This document shows positions 25,129 through 35,984 of a DNA stretch of 64,000 bases, in pieces; position 1 is the stretch's first letter; each line of letters starts with the position of its first letter. A model generated the notes under the pieces. The model ran no database searches and was not told the DNA's origin. It saw only the letters and a list, made by a program, of their open reading frames with translations. The translations under genes and the position numbers were made by a program. Source of the stretch: Dysidea avara (Eukaryota > Porifera > Demospongiae > Dictyoceratida > Dysideidae). Location: contig NC_089274.1 of the NCBI RefSeq assembly GCF_963678975.1, forward strand, positions 5,320,001-5,384,000. Direction: 5' to 3'.

Positions 25129-25348
25129 TATAAATACATTTGCAAAGCATGCCTGCAGCTTCCCACACTTGCAGGTGAGTCACCCAAGGAGAACATATTA
25201 GTAGTAAGATGGTCACTTGTGATTTTGTCTGATACATATGCACTTGCCCTAAGCCTGCAGCGCTTGTGTTCATACTTACATTCATTCATGCCAGTTGTAT
25301 ATACGCACATTATTATACAGTCTTGTAAGTTTGATCTTTTATACACAG

Positions 25349-28139
25349 GTTCTGGTTTGGCTCATGCACAAGACATGAGTGATAGGGTATCTCTGTCACC
25401 ACGATCATCACCTGCACGTGATGCTTATTGGAGTGTACCAACTGCAGCTTTATTATCACCACCATCTATGCCACTTACAGACACCAAGGAAGAACGTCAA
25501 ATTGCTGAAATTGCTGTCGTGGGTGAACTAACATCAGACACAAACACTGGTAAGAGAGAGGTGATGGATTTAGCAACCGGGATACAAAATCAATTATCAG
25601 CTGATGATGAAATTGAAGTGCATGAACCTCAAGATGCAACATCATCACACCTTCAAGAATCAAGCATCTCACCAAGTAAACATGCAAGTTTGCCTCTGGA
25701 AGTAAAGAGTAAAATAGTTCCAGGTATGTTTTTGATGTAGCTGAATATTGAGTAAATCTCTAGCTAAACTCTATGCGTGTGCTCAAGGATTTTCAAATTA
25801 ATGGGTTTTGTTTGATCTTACCACATACAGTATGTAGAACATTTGTAATAGAGGTGTACCGATATAAGAAAACTATACCGATCTGATATGAGATTAATCA
25901 TTTTGAAGATACCGATACGATATACCGATATAACTAAGTGTAACTATTTATATTTGAGGAACCACATATGCCATGTTCAACTTCATTCTAACTACCGCAG
26001 TCTTAAAATCATTGGCTATGCTTGGTTACCCGTGGTGGTGTGGCCTCTATTCACAGCTCAGACTATAAGGCACCACAAATATTTTAATACATGCCCCTGC
26101 CAAGATTATTCCGCATTTTAATGGCTTGTAGAGATGGTTGGTTGTTCTATGCTGTGTTCTTAGTTCATTTTATTGCTGTTTCCCAGGCTCACCACTATGA
26201 TTGTTTGTTGTATGATTGGTAAGTATTGTGACAGCAAAACAGTGGTTATGAACACACTTAGATGGCTTCGTGTAGCATATGCTTTTAGACAAGTAAAATA
26301 ACTACTGTTTCCCACCCTTGTTATCCAAATAATAGGGTTTATAATGTGGCTTGATCATTGGTCAGTGCTCTTAAGATAGTTTAGTTGTATATCGGTGTAT
26401 CGTATCGGTTTTTAGCAGCAATATCGGCTCCCACCGATATAGTAAAAAGTTCTATATCGGCCACCATTATGATATGTATTGGTATATCGGCACACCTCTA
26501 ATTTATAATTAATTTTTAAGTCATGGTCAACTTTGTCATGGTCATTACTCTTGTAGGAGGTAAATAAAAACACACATAAGCACGCCAAAACCATCAATAA
26601 TTATGCAGTAAAAACATTCATGCCTACATTTTAATGTATGCAGGTATTGCCAATACTAACACAAGTCACATCCAGAGATCAGAGAGGTACAGCATATCTA
26701 TAGTATGGATTTTATGCATTAATATAACATTGTGGTGTTCTAATACTGTAGAATTTGTTGTGCTGTCTCTGAGCATTACACTGAACAATTTATCGAGAAG
26801 TGGATAAAAAACACAAAACATGATAATACCATTACATGCATAGCAGCTTTGGTAGTTGAAAGAAAAGGTAAACAGAATCCAAAAGTTGTTTTATTGACAG
26901 TAGGAACTATAGTAAAGTCCAAATGCACATATTTGATGGAGACTGATGACACCAATGAACCTCAATGGGGTCTTTGTGATGGACATGCTGTGGCTGTTTG
27001 CTACCGATTGGCAAGCTTCTATCTTTTGACAGAAATCTACAAACTTCATGATAATCGTGAATCTATACTCAAGAAAACAAGCACAGGATACATATTAAAC
27101 GAAGGTATAAGTCTACATTTATTTACATCACACCCTCCTTGTGGTTTTTTTTGCTAAAAATGAACGCCATTTTCTGTCATGGAAAAGACCATTTGAAGAA
27201 AAACCACATTGCCTACAATGTAGCTCATTAATTCTAATTAATGCTTTCTTAGGAATTCAAGGTCCCCTTAGCCATTTGTTTGTCAAGCCAATTTACATAT
27301 CATCCATCACAATACCAAGGTACGAAACTATGCCTACAGTACACATCGAAAAACGTTTTGAACAATTCTGGGGTATGATTTCTGAACAGAGACTGGCACA
27401 AACTCCAGATAGTCAGTATTACTTCCATACCCCACAAGTAGTCACAGTGAACAAGGAAGTCTGTGATCTCTTTTCAGACCACTTTAAACCACACATTGAT
27501 GAAACCCCTTACAAGCAGTTTGGTGGTGAAGTGAAACATTGCAAGAAGGGAAGTCTAAAATCAGCTGGAACAATACCTGACGTTATTCGAAACTTACACA
27601 TTTACACTTTAGTGTTTAGTTTAGATGATGGAATTGGATCAAAACTATTTCGTGACAGCGTTGTCGAACTTAAAAGTGATTTAGTACCAGTATCACATAC
27701 GCTAAAGGAACAGCGACTGGAATCACTGCAAGAAGCTCGCATAAGGCTAAGCAAGGCTCTAAATGTTAGTCAAGCATTACAAGAGCAAAAGAAGCTGGTA
27801 GCTCACAAACTACAAGAGCAGTCTGCTATAAGATGTCGAAAAGCTGACGAAATCATACAACTGATGGAAAAGTGTAAAAGTGAAAAACTAAAAGAAAAAC
27901 AACAAAATCTAGTTGTTTCCCTTAAAGAGACCAAAGAGAAAGAATTAGACACAATACAAAATGCCATACAACACAATGTCGAATATCACAGAATGTACTG
28001 TGAACTGGAGGGTCTACAGGAGATGGAGAAGAATCATGGCCCAGGTTCAGATTTTTACCTTGATCTAATGGGTTGTGACTGGGCACGCTATGTGGAAACT
28101 ATTCGTAATGATATTAAAAACCTTGCAGTAATAGATTAA
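25349..28139 (+). CDS. ADAR-like deaminase-domain protein, copy 2 (HAV, one frameshift)
   Basis: The exons are 25349-25723, 26644-26686 and 26752-28139, with the same phases as copies 1 and 3. The first exon begins with the shared G-[SD]-x-x-x-HA(Q/E) pattern and ends LPLEVKSKIVPG. The core carries CDGHAVAV (Val codon GTG, 26990-26992), HPPCGFF, LQCSS and LGIQGPLSHLFVKPIYISSI. As in copy 1, the zinc ligands persist and the catalytic Glu is lost. At a run of eight T (27145-27152) the frame shifts by one, immediately after PCG; one T fewer would restore alignment with its paralogues. Downstream, the frame is open to the stop at 28139 with the helical C-terminus and the GCDWARY motif. The shift may be an assembly error or a recent pseudogene lesion. 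The 5' exon was not found. A hAT MITE fills intron 1. Confidence 0.8.
25849..26500. mobile_element. hAT-like MITE in an intron of deaminase copy 2
   Basis: The ends are TAGAGGTGTACCGATATA and TATATCGGCACACCTCTA, with imperfect TSDs ATTTGTAA (25841-25848) and ATTTATAA (26501-26508), 7 of 8 identical. TAGRGGTGTRCCGATA-type ends with 8-bp TSDs are typical of hAT. It is 652 bp and non-coding. The other two deaminase copies lack it, so it post-dates the duplication. Confidence 0.8.
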
Positions 28140-29040
28140 TACCTACACCTGTACGTATTTAGATGCAATTCTTATATCTTTTGTATTTTAAATAAGTTAC
28201 ACAAAACACTTGCACCACACACATGTAAAATTCCATCTTATAATAAGGAAACATGCATGAGCTAAAACAAAATAATTATTACTATTAAATATTAGCCACA
28301 AACACCCTCAAATATTTTACTGATATTGTTAATTGTATTTGTGGTTTGCAATATAAAGTTAACACTGAGGTCAAAATCATCCATTGATTTGATCTTAGTA
28401 TATTATCTATCATTTGATTAATGGGTCTATAATAATGTTTAGTAAATATAAATTATCAATAAATAAGTTCAGATTATTATCTTTGGACTGTGCATGTGTG
28501 CACATGTATGGCAGTAAAACGTAGGCTTATCATAGACTTCATAATCTGTGGTGGAATATTGTGTGTCGAATTATAATTTATTACAGTGAAGAGAGAGAAC
28601 CATCATTAGTAATAAGATGATACATACAATACATTATTACTCCTCGGTCTTGTACGGCCATATTCAGATCAAGCTAAATGAAATCTTGTGAGCACCGCAA
28701 GGAGTGTGACGTGTACATGTAAAAGTAACAACAGCAACAACAATAATTACAAGACAAAATTAAGTTAAGTGCTTCACTACAATTCCTGGCCAAGAAAATT
28801 GTTTGCAAACATGTCATACATTGATAAGCAGTATTGCAGAGGATCTATCAGATGGAAGATTTGGTGGTTACAGAAAGTTGTACTTGATGTTCTGAATGGA
28901 AGAAGGTAGGTAGTGACCTAGTACACTAATTTCAATAGTATATCTTGTCAGTTAGAAACCTCAACATAGTAGCCATGTTGATGCAAGTAATAAACAAAAT
29001 TAATACTGTGATACGACTGCTTTACAAAGAGGGACCTGGA
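28140..29040. other. Spacer between deaminase copies 2 and 3
   Basis: No gene was recognised. A candidate polyadenylation signal (AATAAA) lies near 28459. The rest is AT-rich unique-looking sequence. Confidence 0.4.
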
Positions 29041-29119
29041 TGAATTTTCAGGTTACGAGTAACTTCTGGGTGAATTTTCAGGTTACGAGTGACTTCTGGG
29101 TGAATTTTCAGGTTTTGTG
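29041..29119. repeat. 30-bp tandem repeat, 2.6 copies
   Basis: The unit TGAATTTTCAGGTTACGAGT plus AACTTCTGGG occurs at 29041-29070 and 29071-29100 and partly from 29101, with a single A/G change between the first two units. Confidence 0.85.
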
Positions 29120-29244
29120 TTATGGATGCATCCATAGCACATGACCCTTGCAAGTAATTAAGGCAATAAATTTTATTGACAATGCAAACAAAATGATATC
29201 ACGTTATCACCGGGTAGCTAGTTATCAATGGTGTGGGATGGTCG

Positions 29245-29284
29245 CCGGAAGTCGAGCCGGAAGCATGGTATATACGTTACGTCA
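29245..29284 (+). promoter_or_regulatory. Candidate promoter sites of deaminase copy 3 (paired ETS-like and CRE-like)
   Basis: Two CCGGAAG motifs (29245-29251, 29257-29263) and TTACGTCA (29277-29284) lie 57-96 bp before the ATG at 29341, in a locally GC-richer stretch. Such ETS and ATF/CREB sites are common at animal core promoters. Assignment is by motif only. No equivalent cluster was found before copies 1 or 2. Confidence 0.4.
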
Positions 29285-29340
29285 CGACACAGGCACTTTA
29301 TTGATGTAGCGTAGTATATGCTTCCATCAACCAGACATCA

Positions 29341-32300
29341 ATGACTCATAACGCAGAATCATCTGGATACCGTACAGCTACTGGTAGCGCAGCTTTCGCT
29401 ACCTCTCCGATAACGATTCCAAACAGTAAGTTAAGTTGTTGTTTAATGTTTGCGGTTCCTGAGCGTATGGGCGTTGTCACAGAAGTATGCACATTTCACC
29501 GTTTGCCCTGTACGTGCTGCGATGCGTTGGTTTAGCAAAACTATTGCGTACAGTGCTAATAGCTAAACAGGACTCTGAATCTCATAATATTGGAAAATGA
29601 TCCGAACATGGAAAGTTTATTCCCGCATTATTGATGAATAACGACATATATAGCTAGTCTTAAGGTACACAAATAACTAGTAAGTGAATGCATCATGAAT
29701 ATGGCAGTGGTTACTGAACCGAAAGCCAGTTCATTATCACACTGGCTATTGAGCCGACTAGCCAGCTACACCCATTTTTACAGCTTAGCTGTGTTTGCAT
29801 GGATACACAGTATGTATAATGGATGCAAGTACTGAATGAATCAAAACAGCACATTAGGAGGGGCATTTCTAAAGTCATGCATCACATCTCAAAAATGTGG
29901 CTATTGGGTTGCCTATTTAGGGCGTGTCCCTTGTGTAACGCGAGAAAACGCGACTTTCCGTTTTACGCATGATTACAATGTTGGTCAAGAAGTCAACAAA
30001 ACCCATTTTTAAAAATAGTTTGACAAACGTTTTTGATTCTTCAAAGGTACAAGGTGAGTTAAAATCATCCAGTCTATCATTCTAAGTAGTAGCAAAGTCT
30101 TACAAATAATGTTTTCAGCGAGTTTTATCGCTATCCCAAAACCCGAGATTGAGAGAAAAGCATCTTCTCGTTCAGCCTTCACCTTACATGCTGGATATGT
30201 TATAGCTCGAACCTTTCTCTATAACATATTTTCTGTTCTGAAGGCTGGCTAACTCTTGCTTGCTAAAGTTAACCGAAACGTTCATTTTATAAGACGGGTT
30301 GCCTTTTGTAGCTGAACTCTCTATAGGGTGACTTGCTTTAAGGCGTGGTCGTTTTACCGTAAATTTTCCACATACTTTCCGAATTCGCTAAGTCAAAAAT
30401 GTATTACGGCTAATGGAGAAAATGAACATTTCGGTTAACTTTAGCAAACAAGAGTTAGCCAGCCTTCAGAACAGAAAATATGTTATAGAGAAAGGTTCGA
30501 GCTATAACATAACCAGCGTGTAAGGTGAAGGCTGAGCGAGAAGATGGTTTTGCCTCATGCAGATTGATTTTTAATAGTGTGGACTTGGAGCTATATGAAA
30601 CAACTACTTAACCTGCATGGTAATGTGGAAACTCAAGATAAGTTTGCCCACCTTATGTTCTAGTTACATGCACATAAACTAACCTGGAAATCGGATACTG
30701 CAATAAAATTGCTCTTAGTTGTCCCAGCCAGGTTATAATATCTTACAAATTTACAATGTACATGCATGTATTTGCTGCTCATTATACTGTATATAGGAGA
30801 CGGAGTGGTACATGCAGAAGCCACAAGTGGCTTGCCTATCTTACTTGATATTGTATCATCGCCACAATCCAAAACTGAAGATGACAACCAAATTGCTGAC
30901 ATAGCTCTTGTGGGAAGACAACTCACAAACCCGACAAGGGATGAAGAGAACATTATCTTTGCAGATGACAGCAATGTGGTTGGTGGTCACGTTGACGTCA
31001 CTAGTGATTTTGATGATGATGTACATGAACCCCTTGTTGATGATGCATCCAAACATGCTGATGATGATGATGTGCCTGAACAAAAACCTGAAGATGAAAC
31101 ACCGGTTGAAGAAACAAACAAAGCTGCATCAAAATCTGCAGAAATTGTTTTAACTACACATTTGCCCATTAAAGCTGAAGGCAATGCTGTTGCAGGTAAA
31201 TTGTGTAGCACATATTCCAGGTTTACACATAATAGTCATAAAAACGGAATTCTTTTTATTTGAAGTTTTAATATAGCAGATATAAAGACACAATGCAAGC
31301 ATATAACAACATCAGATCTATCTTTATTGTCTTCAAATGATTTCACTATTTGATCTCACATATTATAGGTACACATGATAAAAGTGCTACCATCACAAAG
31401 CAAAAGCAGACCTCGGAACGGTAAGTAATTGCTAGATTACTTGCTTGCACATAATAAAACACGTGCCAATATTCATGCAATGCTTATAGGATTTGTAGAG
31501 CTGTATCTGAATACTATGAGAAACAGTTCATCAAAGAATGGAAAGAAAGTACAAAACACGAAAAGAGACCAATCACTGTTGTGGCAGCATTGCTGGTTGA
31601 AAGGAAAGAAAAATTGAAAGTTGTTTTATTGACTGCAGGCACTAGAATCAAACATGAATGCACGTATTTCACAAAGACAGATGATGACAACATAGAACCC
31701 TTCTGGGGTCTCTGTGATGGACATGCTGAGGCAGTTTGTTACCGATTGGCAAGCTTTTATCTTCTGACTGAAATTTACAAACAAAATGATGGTGTTGATT
31801 CAATACTAGATGTAGAAATCGAAGGGTATTGTTTAAAAGATGGCATAAAATTGCACTTATTCACCTCACACCCTCCCTGTGGGTTCTTTGCAACTCCAGA
31901 GCGTCATTTTTTATCATGGAAACAACCATTCATTGGTAAACCACATTCGTTGCAATGCAGCTCCATAATCTTAATTGCTTCTTACCTTGGAATTCAAGGT
32001 CCCTTGAGTCATTTGTTTGTCAAACCAGTTTATATATCTTCAATAACAATACCAAGGTATGAATCTGTGACAGCATTACACAGCACATACATTACAGAAC
32101 GTCTTGACAAATTCTGGATTAGATTAACCAGCTGCAGCATGGATAATGACACCATACCTGTTTTAGGGAGTCAGTATCATTTCAATCGTCTACATGTAGA
32201 AGTAGTAGATGTCAGTGTTAAAAAACTCTTTCCAAAACACTTTGTGCCATATATAGACGAGAAACATAATATTGACAAAAAATTACGTCAGGTAACATAC

Positions 32301-32570
32301 ACAAAACAGGGAGCTCTTAGAACAGCTGGTACAATGCCAGATGTTATTGGAAATGCAAATATATTTGCCTTGGTATTTACATTGGAAGATGGAATTGGAT
32401 CAACTATACACCGAGAGAGTGTGATAGAACTGATATCCAAACTAGTAAAGTTACCATGTGAAGTAAAACAAAAACGACTTGACTTACTGCGAGAAGCCCA
32501 GAAAAGGTTAATCATGGCCTTTAAAGTAAGCGAAGCATTAGCAGAACAGAAAAAACTGGTTGCACAATGA
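29341..32570 (+). CDS. ADAR-like deaminase-domain protein, copy 3 (HAE intact, C-terminus truncated)
   Basis: The exons are 29341-29425, 30797-31195, 31369-31420 and 31490-32570. This is the only copy whose first exon could be found: ATG 29341, about 28 residues, phase-1 donor CA|GTAAGT. Exon 2 codes an acidic, probably disordered stretch with runs of Asp. The core carries CDGHAEAV with the catalytic Glu (GAG, 31728-31730), HPPCGFF, LQCSS and LGIQGPLSHLFVKPVYISSI, so the His/Cys/Cys zinc site and proton shuttle expected of an active adenosine deaminase are all present. An in-frame TGA at 32568-32570 ends the protein after LVAQ, about 110 residues before its paralogues end. No dsRBD is visible. 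The substrate (mRNA, tRNA or other) cannot be told from sequence. The truncated protein could still be active because the core is complete. Confidence 0.8.
30161..30546. repeat. Long inverted repeat in intron 1 of deaminase copy 3
   Basis: Arms of about 130 bp (30161-30292 and 30419-30546) match through GGTTAACTTTAGCAA/TTGCTAAAGTTAACC, TTATAGAGAAAGGTTCGAGC/GCTCGAACCTTTCTCTATAA and AAGGTGAAGGCTGA/TTCAGCCTTCACCTT, around a loop of about 125 bp. The intron transcript would fold into a long double-stranded stem. Confidence 0.8.
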
Positions 32571-32898
32571 TTAAATGAACACTGTTCTAGTAGATATCAA
32601 AAAGCCACTGAAATGATCAGAGTTGGAGAGAAGTGTAATACCAATGGAGAAGAACTAGCTGCACAGTTTGAAGAACTGGATGCATTTTTAAAAAAACTTA
32701 AAAGATAGTGATGATATAGATGTAATGCGTGAAGCCTTATGGAATAGTGTACAATATCAAAGAATGTTCACTGAGCTAGAACGCTTGCAAAAGATAGAAA
32801 AAACTCAAGATGCAAACTCAGAGTTTTTCCTGGAGCTACTGGGCTGTGATTGGTCTCGCTACATGCATGTAATTCGTAATCAAATAAACTCTAAATAA
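32571..32898 (+). pseudogene. Orphaned C-terminal coding tail of deaminase copy 3
   Basis: Beyond the TGA the same frame continues as recognisable homologue (YQKATEMIRV..EELAAQFEELDAF). The frame then shifts by one at a run of seven A (32690-32696) and resumes as VMREALWNSVQYQRM..FFLELLGCDWSRYM, ending at TAA 32896-32898. This matches the helical C-terminus of copies 1 and 2. Two independent lesions indicate relaxed constraint on this part rather than a single assembly error. Confidence 0.8.
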
Positions 32899-34349
32899 TC
32901 TGCATGCAAATAATAGTGGCACTATGGAAAATTTCTGTATGGCAATTACATCACTTCTTTTGACATTAACACAATATTAAAGTTTGCACGTTCTAAGTAC
33001 TATGAACTTAAGTTTTTCACATGTTCAGGCATGCATTTTTGATCACATGTATATTGCTTTGATGATTGTTATGACAGATTCATGTAGTTGCTGTGATTTA
33101 AATACTTTAATTAACTACACTAAATACCTAACCTCCTGTCTACATTCTAATCTCAAAATCTCTATGTGGATGAGAAACACGCAGTACTAGAATGAAAAGA
33201 AATCGAAGGTTTAGGTTTAGAACAATCAGTGGGTAGACAATTATTATGTAACCATAGGTTTACCACAAATATATTCACAGTACCGTGTGGTCAAACAGGA
33301 TGTACAGCAGAATTTTTATAGATTCTTAACTCTTGCTATGTTACACAAAAGAGACAGTTTTGGTACCCATTTATGTGGATTATCATGGGCTTCATAATAG
33401 TACAAATTTAAAGCTCAGTTAAAAAGGTTTCAAGTGAATGCATGCACACTATTAGAGCTGTGTACACCTACAAAATTTTAATAACCGGTATATTGATCAT
33501 CGTATATTGGCAATTAACTGATCATTGACGATGATCAGTTAATTGCCCCTTCCACTATTTAGGAATGGTTTTAAAACAGTATTTCTTCATGGAGCACATG
33601 TGCTTGTGTGATTGACATTAAATTCTTATTGACTTAAGTGGGTGACTATTAATACATAACAAAACACATTATACCAAGACCCAGTCACCAAATTACAGTG
33701 ATTGGTATGTCCAGCACTCAAACGTTAGTGCATATGTGAGTGGAATAATTGGGAGCTGATTATCGGTTATGTAATATTTATCACCAGTTATTGAAGTATT
33801 GGAAATCTTCGATTGATTGATCAGTTATTTGGTGCGCTACACACTATAGTCATTTTTAAAAAGCGTCTGTTGTACCAAAACTACATTATTTTAGGCCATA
33901 TAAACTTAATTATTAGTTTCTCATTCCCGCCCGCATCACTATTTTTCTTACCTCATCAAGGATATTTGCACCATTGATGGCATAGTGCAGCCATCCAGCA
34001 CCTTTCAAAGTTGGTACCTTGCTAGAGCAGTCTAGGACAACTTCATTTTAACTAGCTAATTCAGCTATTCAGTTAATAAAAAGTAAAATAAAAATCCACC
34101 CTCCCGCACTGCTATTTTGAGTGCAGGAGGATGAGAAATTAATAATTAAGTTTATGTGGCCTTAGTTGGACAAATTAGCAAAATCAGAATATCCTACAAA
34201 AATTGTCTAAACTTTCAAAAACACCTGACAAATTTCCTTCCTTATACTGGCACTGAAAAAGCAATGAAGTTAAAGTTATCTGACCTTAAGCAAGTGCTTG
34301 AAAAAACCACAAAATAGTCACACAAAAGATATTTTGACAACACAGCAAT
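32899..34349. other. Spacer between deaminase copy 3 and PEN-2
   Basis: The two genes converge here. ATTAAA near 32969 could serve copy 3. A short inverted repeat (CAATTAACTGATCATTGACG / ATGATCAGTTAATTG) lies at about 33511-33546. A pair of CCGCCC/CTCCCGC-type blocks with TTAATTA-rich flanks lies at 33905-34150. No gene was recognised. Confidence 0.4.
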
Positions 34350-34355
34350 TTTATT
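34350..34355 (-). other. Polyadenylation signal of PEN-2 gene
   Basis: TTTATT on the plus strand reads AATAAA on the minus strand, 153 bp after the PEN-2 stop codon. This is a plausible 3' UTR length. Confidence 0.55.
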
Positions 34356-34507
34356 ATTCGCATGCCATCAATTGCTTTCATACAAACGTTGTATGCAGTT
34401 AGCCAAGAACAAAAAATAATACAGAAATTTTGAGTGGACTAAAAACTTGTATATTATACGTACAGTATACAGATAATATATGTCATAATATAAGTGTATG
34501 TCATACA

Positions 34508-34807
34508 TCACAGTTCACCCCGAGGTACATTAAAAGATATATAGTCACCAACAGCTCCCCAGTCAGGACGTAAACTCTGATAACATGTTATCCAAGAGAC
34601 CATCAGTATGATCCAGACAAGGGAACCAATAGTTGAGTAGATGACGTATCGTCTGAGCATTGGGGGAGGGTCCTTCTTGATGAATGCATCTCTGAAGAAC
34701 CACACAGCATTCACAAACCACACTACTGGTAGGGCAAAGAAGCCAACATAGAAGTACTTCCTGCATAGTTTGACCTTCTCCTCTGCACTGACTCTCTCAA
34801 GATTCAT
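34508..34807 (-). CDS. PSENEN: Gamma-secretase subunit PEN-2 (presenilin enhancer 2)
   Basis: A single coding exon gives 99 residues, close to the roughly 101 of vertebrate PEN-2. The protein opens MNLERVSAEEKVKLCRKYF and keeps the family hallmarks: FFALPVVWFVNAVWFFRDAF in the first hydrophobic stretch, IGSLVWIILMVSWITCYQ in the second, then RPDWGAVGDYISFNVPRG at the C-terminus. PEN-2 is the smallest subunit of the intramembrane protease gamma-secretase; it joins presenilin, nicastrin and APH-1 and is needed for presenilin endoproteolysis and Notch/APP-type cleavage. An AG acceptor (TTTTAG) lies 11 bp before the ATG, and a strong donor (CTG|GTAAGT) on the same strand marks a 5' UTR intron. 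This is the clearest ordinary gene of the window. Confidence 0.97.
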   Translation of the reverse strand: MNLERVSAEEKVKLCRKYFYVGFFALPVVWFVNAVWFFRDAFIKKDPPPMLRRYVIYSTIGSLVWIILMVSWITCYQSLRPDWGAVGDYISFNVPRGEL

Positions 34808-34817
34808 GGTGATTTGT

Positions 34818-34980
34818 CTAAAAGGTTAAAGAAGATTGTAAAATAAATGCCAACACATAGAACAGCATCTTGTAACTTATGCATGCAGTATCTAGCAATA
34901 CAGACAATTTTAGTACACCGCATTAACCTTAATTTATTCATAGCTACCACTAATGTATCATGCATCTCCTTTATACTTAC
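34818..34980 (-). other. 5' UTR intron of PEN-2
   Basis: On the minus strand, CTG|GTAAGTATAAAG at 34980 and CTTTTAG at 34818 are consensus donor and acceptor. The upstream non-coding exon would begin somewhere above 34981. No other coding frame continues through it. Confidence 0.6.
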
Positions 34981-35984
34981 CAGATGAATGTGATAGTTAT
35001 TTGAATTGATTGTCAACACTATTAACCTCTGCATAGTGTAGCTATAGTATAACTACGTATATGACTTCCTTTTCTAAAGTGCATGCTGTGACGTCTATGC
35101 TATGACATGACATCTATTAAACTATCACTACCAGCCATAATCACAGCCTAATCCCTGCTCAATTTGTCAGCTTATGGTACAGTGAGCCCTGGTGGAAGTA
35201 TATTCTTAGCCTTGTAATGGCTGCTGGAAGCCATATATGCCCTGGGTGATGAAATAACTTCCTTCTTTTCTCCTGGCACCCTCCCACACAACACTTTGGC
35301 TGACCACATTGGTAATTATTATTGTGTAATTATGATTAAAAATTATCTAAAAATACAAAATAAAACACAAAATATTTCTGTGATAAAATACTCTTATAGA
35401 GCGTACACAGTCAGCCACTCTTATATAACACTCAGTTATCATACAGTAAAGTAGTACCGATCATGGAGATTTGGGTTTTTCAGACCAAACTAAAATCAAC
35501 CAAAAACCAGCTTTACAATACCATCCTGATACCTTGACAGCAGAGGAGGTAGGACATGACGTCACAAAAATTGCGTGATGTGTGTGTACTGTACATTTAT
35601 AGCAGAGGTATCATTCTAGTAAATTGTAAAGATTAGCACTGTCAGAAATGGTAATACGCTAGTGTAGAAATTGTTTCATACATTGAGCTTCATTGAGCTC
35701 CAGTGATTTTACGATCAATTTGCAATAGAGCATTATTTAGAATAAATTTTGGTCTTATTTTCAGTTACCTGTGTTGTTGTTTGCTGTATTCTTAACCACT
35801 AGTAGTAAATGCAATCGACTTTGGCGTCTACAATGATGCAAGTACCTAGTATGTTAATTTTTCATCATGTAATGTCCCCCCCCCCTGCTTTGGCAGTATT
35901 AGTTAGATATAACCAAGCCCACAAGTGTCTTCAGTATGACACTAAATGCTTCCAATAGATTGCTACAAAATTTTAAAAACAACT

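Noticed and set aside
25084-25348. Upstream extension of the deaminase copy 2 exon as coding
   Set aside because: The frame runs through the right arm of a hairpin MITE and has no ATG in frame; the AG at 25347-25348 matches the acceptor of copies 1 and 3. A phase-1 donor at 25174 leaves a small chance of an exon here.
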